A DNA stretch of 8,073 bases from Nitrosomonadaceae bacterium (GTDB lineage Bacteria > Pseudomonadota > Gammaproteobacteria > Burkholderiales > Usitatibacteraceae): NCBI GenBank assembly GCA_021300055.1, contig JAJTHU010000161.1:1-8073 (forward strand), in the 5' to 3' direction. The position numbers and the translations under genes were made by a program. The first letter of the stretch is position 1; the number at the start of each line of letters is the position of its first letter. The notes below the pieces were generated by a model. It was not told the origin of the DNA, made no database searches, and saw only the letters and a program-made list of their open reading frames with translations. Shown here piece by piece: positions 1 to 4,979 of the stretch.

Positions 1-41
1 CGAATGTCGTCGATGATTTCTTTGGTGGAGGCGATAGTCAT
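1..41 (-). CDS. ribBA: 3,4-dihydroxy-2-butanone 4-phosphate synthase / GTP cyclohydrolase II, N-terminal fragment
   Basis: Only the first 13 codons lie in the window; the gene runs off the left edge. Reading the minus strand from the ATG at 41-39 gives MTIASTKEIIDDI followed by an Arg-type codon start. This is the typical opening of RibB/RibBA proteins, whose next residues (outside the window) would be the acidic DDEDRENEGD-type active-site loop. RibB makes the four-carbon riboflavin precursor from ribulose 5-phosphate, and the fused RibA half, usual in betaproteobacteria, opens GTP. Position directly after ribD and ribE on the same strand supports the call. No Shine-Dalgarno is visible ahead of the ATG, and its first four bases (ATGA, 41-38) overlap the stop of an upstream open frame. 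Whether the RibA domain is present cannot be seen here. Confidence 0.8.
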   Translation of the reverse strand, partial: MTIASTKEIIDDI

Positions 42-105
42 GATAAAGAGCTAGGAAACCAATGAAGGAGGAACGGCAGGGCTGAAGCGGCAGAGCCAAA
101 GCGCC

Positions 106-129
106 AACGACTTGCATTCAAAAGTCGTT
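106..129. repeat. Inverted repeat / hairpin in the ribBA leader
   Basis: Perfect 8-bp arms AACGACTT (106-113) and AAGTCGTT (122-129) flank an 8-nt loop. It sits about 65 nt upstream of the ribBA start on the minus strand. It could be an RNA hairpin in the ribBA leader or a protein site. No poly-U follows on the minus strand, so a simple intrinsic terminator is unlikely. Confidence 0.5.
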
Positions 130-201
130 TATCCACGGGCGTTTTCTGGCAAAAATGCCTCAAAAGCCTCGCCAATGCTAGTGTTTTGCGTTTGAATCGC
201 C

Positions 202-217
202 CCCTTGAACTGAAGGG
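202..217. repeat. Small inverted repeat downstream of ribE
   Basis: Arms CCCTT (202-206) and AAGGG (213-217) flank a 6-nt loop, about 35 nt past the ribE stop. The stem is short and there is no U-tract on the minus strand. It may simply stabilise the 3' end of the ribE message. Confidence 0.3.
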
Positions 218-241
218 CAGGCCAACGCAATCAACCAACGA

Positions 242-256
242 CGCGTATTTTACGCG
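242..256. repeat. Inverted repeat across the ribE stop codon
   Basis: Arms CGCGTA (242-247) and TACGCG (251-256) with a 3-nt loop span the ribE TAA stop (252-250). It is a compact GC-containing hairpin without a following U-tract. It could mark the 3' end of ribE or affect readthrough into the ribBA leader. Confidence 0.35.
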
Positions 257-870
257 CCCTGCCCCGCGCCACCAAGTGACGCCATGCGCTCGACATAGCG
301 CGCGAGCAAATCGATTTCCAAATTCACCTTGCTGCCGGGGCGCAGCCCACGAATGGTGGTGACCTGAAACGTGTGGGGAATGATGTTGATTTCAAAGCGA
401 CACTTGCCATCCGGCATATCACGAACCGTATTGACGGTGAGCGAAACGCCGTTGACGGTAATCGAGCCCTTGCGCGCCAAGTAACGCGCCAACGCTTGCG
501 GCGCTTCGATCTCCAAGCGCCACGACGCGCCGAGATCTTCCATTGCGGTAACGATACCCACGTCATCCACATGGCCGCTCACGAGGTGACCGCCGAGGCG
601 GTCGCCGAAGCGCAACGACTTCTCGAGGTTAACGGTGGCACCCTGCGCGAAGCCCGCTGTCTTCGAGAGCGATTCGTTGGACACATCGACGGCAAACGAT
701 TCGGCCGTCTTGCTCACCACTGTGAGGCAGCAGCCGTTGACGGCGATCGAATCACCGATGGCGACGTTGTGCATGCCGAGTTTCGGCGCGGCGATGACCA
801 AGCGCAAATTGGCCGGCGTGGCTTCGGCGGTTTCGATGGTGCCAGTGGATTCAATGATGCCGGTGAACAC
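250..870 (-). CDS. ribE: Riboflavin synthase, alpha chain
   Basis: Riboflavin synthase dismutates two molecules of 6,7-dimethyl-8-ribityllumazine into riboflavin and a pyrimidinedione, the last step of riboflavin synthesis, in the cytoplasm. The 206-residue product has the family length and the internal duplication of two lumazine-binding barrels. Residues 1-97 carry the MFTGII opening and NGCCLTV (45-51). The second half starts at LGGHLVSGHVD (92-102) and carries KGSITVNGVSLTV (134-146), ending in NLEIDLLARYVER (183-195). The repeated NG-C/V-S/C-LTV motif is the hallmark. The start is GTG at 870-868, sharing one base with the ribD TAG stop (TAGTG), and AAAGG lies about 10 nt upstream inside ribD, so translation is probably coupled to ribD. 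In E. coli the equivalent gene is called ribC. Confidence 0.96.
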   Translation of the reverse strand: MFTGIIESTGTIETAEATPANLRLVIAAPKLGMHNVAIGDSIAVNGCCLTVVSKTAESFAVDVSNESLSKTAGFAQGATVNLEKSLRFGDRLGGHLVSGHVDDVGIVTAMEDLGASWRLEIEAPQALARYLARKGSITVNGVSLTVNTVRDMPDGKCRFEINIIPHTFQVTTIRGLRPGSKVNLEIDLLARYVERMASLGGAGQGA

Positions 871-1985
871 TAGTAGACGACCTTTGCAGTGATGCGCAAA
901 TCGGGACCGATTTGCCGCACATCGGAAAACGAAAGCTGAATTTTATCGGCGAGATCGCGCAGCGCCGGAATTGCAAACAAACCACGCGCGTCGTCACCCA
1001 AGATGCTTGGCGCAATGTACGCGACGATTTCATCGACCACGCCTGCTTGCAACAACGAGCCGTTGAGTTTGGCGCCGGTTTCCACCATCAGCGTGTTGAT
1101 CTTTTTGCTGCCGAGCAACTGCATCATGGCCGCGAGATCGACCTTGCCTTTGACTGGCTCTGTGGCGACGCGCTCAACTGGCAAACCGCGCGCACGCAGT
1201 GCCTCGGCGCGCGCCTCGCTACCCGTGGCCGTGACGATCAACGTGTTGCCGCCCTGCAGGAGATTCGCGTCGTCCGTGACATCGAGCCGACTATCGAGCA
1301 GCACGCGCAAGGGCTGGCGCGTGCACGGCACATCGCGCACGTTCAGCGTTGGGTTATCGACCAGCAGCGTACCAATGCCCGTCATCACCGCGCAGCTATC
1401 GCGGCGCATGGCGTGCACGTCGCGACGCGCTTCCGCGCTGGTGATCCATTTGGAGAGACCATTGTCGAGCGCGGTTTTGCCATCGAGGCTCGCCGCGACC
1501 TTGAGTGTGACCCACGGGCGACCTCGGCGCACCCGCGACAAAAATCCTTTGAGTTGCACTTCGACTTGCGCGGCCATGAGCCCGATATCGAGTTCAATGC
1601 CTGCATCGACGAGGCGCGCATGCCCCTTGCCATCGACGCCATCAAATGGATCGTGCAGCGCAGACACCACGCGCGCGACACCCGCCTCAACCAACAAATC
1701 GGAACACGCTGGCCCCCGCGACTGCGCATGCAGCGAGCAAGGTTCCAACGTCGAATAGACGGTCGCACCTTTAGGCGACTCTGTGCAACGGGCCAACGCC
1801 TCAGCCTCTGCGTGTGGGCGTCCGCCCGCTTGCGTGAAGCCCTCGCCGATGATGCGTCCGCCTTTGACGATGACGCAGCCGACAAAGGGATTCGGCGTGG
1901 TGATGGCACGGCCTTGCTCGGCGATCTGGATGGCGCGCGCCATCATGGCGTGGTCCTGCGCGCTGAATTGATTGGTAAGTGTCAT
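870..1985 (-). CDS. ribD: Bifunctional diaminohydroxyphosphoribosylaminopyrimidine deaminase / 5-amino-6-(5-phosphoribosylamino)uracil reductase
   Basis: RibD performs the second and third steps of riboflavin synthesis: zinc-dependent deamination, then NADPH-dependent ribosyl reduction. The 371-residue protein has both domains. The deaminase (about 1-145) shows TPNPFVGCVIV (30-40), the zinc ligand and proton-shuttle pair in HAE (His58, Glu60), and zinc cysteines Cys83 (TLEPC) and Cys94 (GPAC). The reductase (about 155-371) opens with TLKVAASLDGKTA (160-172), followed by SKWIT, TGIGTLLVDNP and, near the end, the LMVETGAKLNGSLL-type NADPH region. The zinc loop (SLHAQSRGPA) is two residues longer than the common SHHGRTPP form; I recall this RGPAC version from some other proteobacteria. 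The start ATG (1985-1983) overlaps the stop of the upstream GNAT toxin gene as ATGA, and no Shine-Dalgarno is visible (GATTCCCAA precedes it), so translation by coupling is likely. It overlaps ribE by one base. Confidence 0.96.
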   Translation of the reverse strand: MTLTNQFSAQDHAMMARAIQIAEQGRAITTPNPFVGCVIVKGGRIIGEGFTQAGGRPHAEAEALARCTESPKGATVYSTLEPCSLHAQSRGPACSDLLVEAGVARVVSALHDPFDGVDGKGHARLVDAGIELDIGLMAAQVEVQLKGFLSRVRRGRPWVTLKVAASLDGKTALDNGLSKWITSAEARRDVHAMRRDSCAVMTGIGTLLVDNPTLNVRDVPCTRQPLRVLLDSRLDVTDDANLLQGGNTLIVTATGSEARAEALRARGLPVERVATEPVKGKVDLAAMMQLLGSKKINTLMVETGAKLNGSLLQAGVVDEIVAYIAPSILGDDARGLFAIPALRDLADKIQLSFSDVRQIGPDLRITAKVVY

Positions 1986-2476
1986 TTGGGAATCGTCGCG
2001 AGCGGGCAGAACAAGGTCATTGATGCATCCGGCAATGCAATAAATCCGTGGTGCTTGTAGAACTCCCCCGCATTCTCGTCCTTTGCATCGACCACCAGCG
2101 CAAACGCGGCAATTTCTGCGCTCGCGGCACGCGTGAGCGCATCTGCCAACAATGCACCACCCAGCCCCTTACCTTTGTACGCGCGATCAACGGCGAGGCG
2201 GCCCATCCGCACCGCAGGCACGCTCGGGTAGCGCGGCAACTTCTTGCCGACGCTCGCGGGAAGCTCAGTCAACAACAAACTCGCGGACGCCAAAGTGTAG
2301 TACCCCGCAATTTTTTTGCCGTCATCGCTCGCCACAAAGCACGCGGCGACGCGTCGGCGGACATCCTGTCCAACCTGGTCTCGCAAGTAGCGGTTCAGGG
2401 GCGCGGACTCGCAATCAAACGCAGCACGATCATGCCCGTCATCGAGCAGCGAAACCGCAAACGTCGCGGCGGGCAT
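1982..2476 (-). CDS. GNAT-family acetyltransferase toxin, TacT-like
   Basis: Toxins of this family acetylate the amino group of charged tRNAs, blocking translation, until bound by a DUF1778 antitoxin. The 164-residue product has family length and motifs: FDCESAPLNRYLRDQ (20-34) at the N-terminus, GYYTLA (58-63), LPRYPSVPAVRMGRLAVD (80-97), the acetyl-CoA loop YKGKGLGGALL (100-110), VDAKDENAGEFY (129-140) and GFIAL. Tyr140 matches the catalytic tyrosine position known for TacT. The acetyl-CoA loop and tyrosine are intact, so the toxin looks active. The start ATG (2476-2474) directly follows the antitoxin TAG stop without a gap. The TGA stop (1984-1982) overlaps the ribD ATG, a join of a toxin-antitoxin operon to a riboflavin gene that I consider unusual. 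An ordinary (non-toxin) acetyltransferase is possible but the DUF1778 partner makes it less likely. Which tRNA is targeted cannot be told. Confidence 0.9.
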   Translation of the reverse strand: MPAATFAVSLLDDGHDRAAFDCESAPLNRYLRDQVGQDVRRRVAACFVASDDGKKIAGYYTLASASLLLTELPASVGKKLPRYPSVPAVRMGRLAVDRAYKGKGLGGALLADALTRAASAEIAAFALVVDAKDENAGEFYKHHGFIALPDASMTLFCPLATIPK

Positions 2477-2749
2477 CTAGCGCAGCAACTTACGCTTGCG
2501 GGCAAACGCGCGCTTCAACGCCGCATTTGCTTTCGGCGGCGCCAACAACGCCGATGCAAAACACTCCTGGTCAGCGCGTGACATGCGCATCACGTCCGCC
2601 TGCTCGATCGCTTGCAGCGCGGCCTTTTGTACGGCGTCAACGACGAAATCGGTCATGGTGCGCCCTTGCAACTCTGCCGCTCGTTTCAGCAAGGCATGCA
2701 GGTCGTTGCTAACGCGGGCTTCTAGACGGGCAGTAGTGGCGGTAGGCAT
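2477..2749 (-). CDS. DUF1778 ribbon-helix-helix antitoxin, TacA-like
   Basis: The predicted 90-residue protein would bind operator DNA with its N-terminus and neutralise the adjacent GNAT toxin with its C-terminus. ARLEARVSNDLHALLKRAAE (8-27) and the following GRTMTDFVVDAVQKAA fit a ribbon-helix-helix fold. The C-terminal part, with SRADQECFASALLAPPKAN and a basic tail (FARKRKLLR), fits the toxin-wrapping segment of the family. I chose the ATG at 2749-2747 because AAGGAG lies six bases upstream (2761-2756). A longer frame opening with TTG at 2800 would begin within the promoter and is rejected. The stop TAG abuts the toxin ATG. Expression is probably autorepressed through the palindrome at 2776-2792. 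This is the only gene in the window with a near-perfect Shine-Dalgarno, in keeping with arrival as a cassette. Confidence 0.9.
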   Translation of the reverse strand: MPTATTARLEARVSNDLHALLKRAAELQGRTMTDFVVDAVQKAALQAIEQADVMRMSRADQECFASALLAPPKANAALKRAFARKRKLLR

Positions 2750-2755
2750 TCGTAT

Positions 2756-2761
2756 CTCCTT
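2756..2761 (-). promoter_or_regulatory. Shine-Dalgarno of the antitoxin gene
   Basis: AAGGAG on the minus strand, six bases before the ATG at 2749. It decides the start of the DUF1778 gene and contrasts with glyA, nrdR, ribD and ribBA, which show no comparable site. Confidence 0.85.
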
Positions 2762-2771
2762 GAACCGCTTC

Positions 2772-2800
2772 ACTATACGGCAATTTGCCGTACAAATCAA
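2772..2800 (-). promoter_or_regulatory. Sigma-70-type promoter of the toxin-antitoxin (and probably ribDE) operon
   Basis: On the minus strand TTGATT (2800-2795) and TATAGT (2777-2772) are separated by exactly 17 bp, close to the TTGACA/TATAAT consensus. The transcript would begin near 2765, leaving a leader of roughly 15 nt that just includes the Shine-Dalgarno. Since no other promoter is obvious before ribD, this probably also drives ribD and ribE. Confidence 0.7.
2776..2792. promoter_or_regulatory. Palindromic operator in the toxin-antitoxin promoter
   Basis: A perfect 17-bp palindrome, TACGGCAA-T-TTGCCGTA, fills the promoter spacer and touches the -10 box. Position and symmetry fit a site for a dimeric ribbon-helix-helix repressor, here the DUF1778 antitoxin alone or with the toxin. 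Binding is inferred from position and from how the family is known to work. Confidence 0.7.
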
Positions 2801-2866
2801 ACTTGACGTTTGGTAGCAAAAACACGGCGGCAGATCAGTGCGCGCAATAACCTCACGAGGCCGCAG

Positions 2867-3316
2867 CTACTTCGTAACTTCCCGGATCGCCTGCTTGAAG
2901 TCCTCAACGTCGGAGAAGCTGCGATAGACCGATGCAAAACGCACGTAGCCCACTTGATCGAGTTGCTTGAGTTCCGCCATCACCATCTCGCCGACTTTGC
3001 GTGAGGGCAACTCGCGACGCGCTTCGTTGAGCAGCGCTTGTTCGATGCGCTCGATGGCGGCGGCCACCTGCTCCTCGGGAACCGGACGCTTGTGCAATGC
3101 GCGGTGCAGGCTCAGCTCGATTTTCTTGCGCGCGTAGTCCTCGCGCTGGCCGTTCGACTTAACGATGGTCGGCATGCGCAGTTCGGCGGTTTCGTAGGTG
3201 GTGAAGCGTTTGTGGCACACGGTGCACTTGCGACGGCGGCGCACCTGGTCGCCCTCGTCGTTGACACGAGAGTCGATCACTTGGGTCTCTTGTGCGCTAC
3301 AGAACGGGCACTTCAT
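2867..3316 (-). CDS. nrdR: Transcriptional repressor NrdR
   Basis: NrdR senses ATP/dATP and represses ribonucleotide reductase genes by binding NrdR boxes. The 149-residue protein is of normal length. The zinc ribbon has Cys3, Cys6, Cys31 and Cys34 (MKCPFC and KCTVC), with the RRRRKC basic stretch (26-31) and FTTYE (38-42) before the nucleotide-binding ATP-cone (about 49-139). The latter shows IVKSNGQREDYARKKI and ends in YVRFASVYRSF (124-134). The gene lies downstream of glyA on the same strand, its usual betaproteobacterial place. No Shine-Dalgarno precedes the ATG (3316-3314), and the stop of a short upstream open frame overlaps it as ATGA. A strong hairpin ends only eight bases before the start. 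No NrdR box was recognised here, and its targets are outside the window. Confidence 0.97.
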   Translation of the reverse strand: MKCPFCSAQETQVIDSRVNDEGDQVRRRRKCTVCHKRFTTYETAELRMPTIVKSNGQREDYARKKIELSLHRALHKRPVPEEQVAAAIERIEQALLNEARRELPSRKVGEMVMAELKQLDQVGYVRFASVYRSFSDVEDFKQAIREVTK

Positions 3317-3324
3317 AGATCATT

Positions 3325-3354
3325 CGGGCAAAAGTACAAACCTACTTTTGCCCG
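3325..3354. repeat. Perfect 12-bp hairpin immediately upstream of nrdR
   Basis: Arms CGGGCAAAAGTA (3325-3336) and TACTTTTGCCCG (3343-3354) are fully complementary around a 6-nt loop. On the minus strand the stem ends eight bases before the nrdR ATG, so it would lie in the nrdR leader and could affect ribosome access. No U-tract follows on either strand, so a standard terminator is not supported. A DNA operator is the alternative reading. Confidence 0.75.
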
Positions 3355-3363
3355 CTTGTTCAC

Positions 3364-3397
3364 CATGAAATCGCTGGCAGAGCCAGACGATTTCATG
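3364..3397. repeat. Second long hairpin in the glyA-nrdR spacer
   Basis: Outer arms CATGAAATCG (3364-3373) and CGATTTCATG (3388-3397) plus inner arms CTGGC (3374-3378) and GCCAG (3382-3386) pair with only one bulged A (3387) and a 3-nt loop. That is 15 base pairs in all. It lies nine bases from the first hairpin, so both could form together in the glyA-nrdR transcript. Confidence 0.75.
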
Positions 3398-3431
3398 CCG
3401 CTAGAAAACCCCGACGGCGCGCCTTGATTCA

Positions 3432-3452
3432 GCCGCGACTTTCGATCGCGGC
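3432..3452. repeat. Third inverted repeat in the glyA-nrdR spacer
   Basis: Arms GCCGCGA (3432-3438) and TCGCGGC (3446-3452) flank a 7-nt loop. It is GC-rich and stable, about 55 nt past the glyA stop on the minus strand. No U-tract follows. Confidence 0.55.
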
Positions 3453-3477
3453 GGTTCGCATCAGCTCGCTTGGGACC

Positions 3478-3507
3478 AAAAACGCCCAGCCAAATGCGAG
3501 CAGCGTT
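3478..3507 (-). terminator. Possible weak glyA terminator
   Basis: Beginning within the glyA stop, AACGC (3507-3503) can pair with GCGTT (3485-3481), and the right arm runs into TTTTT on the minus strand. The stem is only five pairs with a long poorly paired interior, so termination would be partial at best and glyA-nrdR cotranscription remains likely. Confidence 0.25.
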
Positions 3508-4795
3508 AGCCTGCATACACCGGAAACTGCTTGGTGAGCGCGGCGACTTTCTCGCGCACCGCCGCGACGTTTGCAGGGTCGCGGTTATCGAGCAGATCAG
3601 CAATCAGGTTGGCGGTAAGCGTGGCCTCGGCTTCTTTGAAGCCGCGCGTGGTCATCGCTGGCGAGCCCAATCGAATACCCGAGGTGACGAATGGCTTTTC
3701 GGGATCGTTGGGGATGGCGTTTTTGTTCACGGTGATGTGCGCTTCGCCCAGCAAGGCCTCGGCTTCTTTGCCGGTGATTTTCTTGGCGCGCAGATCGACC
3801 AACATCACGTGCGATTCGGTACGACCCGACACAATGCGCAGACCGCGTTGGATGAGCGTCTTGGCCATCGCGTCGGCGTTCTTGAGCACTTGCTGCTGGT
3901 ACACCTTGAATTCGGGGCTGAGCGCTTCTTTGAACGCGACGGCTTTGGCGGCGATCACGTGCATTAGCGGGCCACCCTGCAAGCCCGGGAACACGGCAGA
4001 GTTAATCGCCTTCTCAAGCTCTGGCTTCATGAGGATGATGCCGCCACGTGGGCCACGCAAGCTCTTGTGCGTGGTCGAGGTGACGATGTCAGCGTGTGGA
4101 ATCGGGTTCGGGTACACACCGGCTGCGATCAAGCCAGCGTAGTGCGCCATGTCGACCATGAACACCGCGCCGATTTCTTTAGCGACCGCTGCGAAGCGTT
4201 CGAAGTCGATACGCAACGCGTATGCCGAGGCGCCAGCGAGGATGAGCTTCGGCTTGTGCTCGCGCGCGAGGCGCTCCATTTCGGCGTAGTCAATTTCTTC
4301 AGCAGCGTTGAGTCCATACGAGAGGACGTTGAACCACTTGCCGCTCATGTTGACCGAGGCGCCGTGCGTGAGGTGCCCGCCCATGGCGAGGTTCATGCCC
4401 AAAAACGTATCGCCCGGCTTGAGCGTCGCGAAGAACGCCGCTTGGTTCGCTTGCGAGCCAGAGTTGGGCTGCACGTTGGCCGCCCAGCCGTGCTTGTCCG
4501 CGCCGAAGAGTTGACGCACGCGCTCAATCGCCAAGGTTTCGGCTTGATCAACGAACTCGCAGCCGCCGTAGTAGCGCTTGCTGGGATAGCCCTCAGCGTA
4601 CTTGTTGGTGAGTTGGCTCCCCTGCGCCTGCATGACCGCAGGGCTGGTGTAGTTCTCGGACGCGATCAACTCGATGTGTTCTTCCTGGCGCTGGTTTTCG
4701 CGCTGGATGACGGCGAACAACTCGGGGTCGGCACTCGCCAGCGACTGGCTGTTGGGGAAGGCGGACTTACTGCTGGGCGTGATGGTGTCTGGCAT
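3506..4795 (-). CDS. glyA: Serine hydroxymethyltransferase
   Basis: This PLP enzyme interconverts serine and glycine with tetrahydrofolate, supplying one-carbon units for purine, thymidylate and methionine synthesis in the cytoplasm. The 429-residue product is full length. It shows IELIASENYTSPAV (41-54), KYAEGYPSKRYYGG (65-78), NVQPNSGSQAN (107-117), GGHLTHG (139-145), the PLP-ring segment VDMAHYAG (214-221, Asp215, His218) and the Schiff-base lysine Lys244 in TTHKSLRGPRGG (241-252). About ten residues at the N-terminus (Ser/Pro-rich) exceed the usual start; the ATG at 4795-4793 is nevertheless the only ATG before the conserved region. No clear Shine-Dalgarno is seen. It is followed on the same strand by nrdR after a hairpin-rich 189-nt spacer. 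Confidence 0.98.
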   Translation of the reverse strand: MPDTITPSSKSAFPNSQSLASADPELFAVIQRENQRQEEHIELIASENYTSPAVMQAQGSQLTNKYAEGYPSKRYYGGCEFVDQAETLAIERVRQLFGADKHGWAANVQPNSGSQANQAAFFATLKPGDTFLGMNLAMGGHLTHGASVNMSGKWFNVLSYGLNAAEEIDYAEMERLAREHKPKLILAGASAYALRIDFERFAAVAKEIGAVFMVDMAHYAGLIAAGVYPNPIPHADIVTSTTHKSLRGPRGGIILMKPELEKAINSAVFPGLQGGPLMHVIAAKAVAFKEALSPEFKVYQQQVLKNADAMAKTLIQRGLRIVSGRTESHVMLVDLRAKKITGKEAEALLGEAHITVNKNAIPNDPEKPFVTSGIRLGSPAMTTRGFKEAEATLTANLIADLLDNRDPANVAAVREKVAALTKQFPVYAG

Positions 4796-4979
4796 GGTGT
4801 GCGATCCGGTGGCGCGAAAATTCGGAGGAGTGATACAAGGCGGCGCAATGAAAAGCCAAAAAGTGCATTTGAATCAACGAGCTACATTGATCGACGCATT
4901 GTCGCCAAGCCGCTTGCTGCTGCACCGCAGTATCTGGCTCAGTTTAGCACCGGCACGTCACCGACGCATCCCAGAGCTA
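4796..4979. other. apbE-glyA spacer, presumed glyA promoter region
   Basis: This 184-nt gap precedes glyA on the minus strand. It is locally AT-richer around 4840-4890, as expected for a promoter, but no convincing -35/-10 pair or known operator could be fixed. No gene, tRNA or riboswitch-like structure was seen, nor a clear apbE terminator. Confidence 0.4.

Larger units (their letters stand above)
42..249. other. ribE-ribBA spacer with small inverted repeats; no FMN riboswitch seen
   Basis: This 208-nt gap separates ribE from ribBA. Read on the minus strand it lacks the conserved blocks expected of an FMN riboswitch, so that element was looked for and not found. It carries several inverted repeats (242-256, 202-217, 148-159 and 106-129), none followed by a clear U-tract on the minus strand. 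A TTG-initiated open frame of 66 codons (238-38) crosses the whole spacer and ends on the ribBA start, but its Arg/Leu/Phe-rich product resembles nothing I know and I do not call it a gene. Confidence 0.6.

Noticed and set aside
38..238. 66-codon frame ending on the ribBA start as a real leader gene
   Set aside because: It starts with TTG, has no Shine-Dalgarno or internal Met, and an ATGA overlap of this sort arises readily by chance; kept only as a point within the spacer finding.
42..249. FMN riboswitch ahead of ribBA
   Set aside because: Expected from position, but the conserved FMN-element sequence blocks were not found on the minus strand.
373..873. 166-codon open frame on the plus strand opposite ribE
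   Set aside because: It is a shadow of ribE in high-GC DNA; the product has no recognisable domain and the opposite strand encodes a full conserved enzyme.
912..2060. 382-codon open frame on the plus strand opposite ribD
   Set aside because: Long, but antisense to a complete RibD with intact catalytic motifs; the product is His/Arg-rich with no family features.
2467..2489. Frameshift or fusion between antitoxin and toxin
   Set aside because: The TAG and ATG simply abut; both proteins have complete family ends on either side.
2750..2800. Longer antitoxin with a start at 2800
   Set aside because: The start would be a TTG that forms part of the -35 box, upstream of the predicted transcription start; AAGGAG points to the ATG at 2749.
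3317..3505. NrdR boxes in the nrdR leader (autoregulation)
   Set aside because: The palindromes there do not resemble the AT-rich NrdR box pattern and are not paired at the usual spacing.
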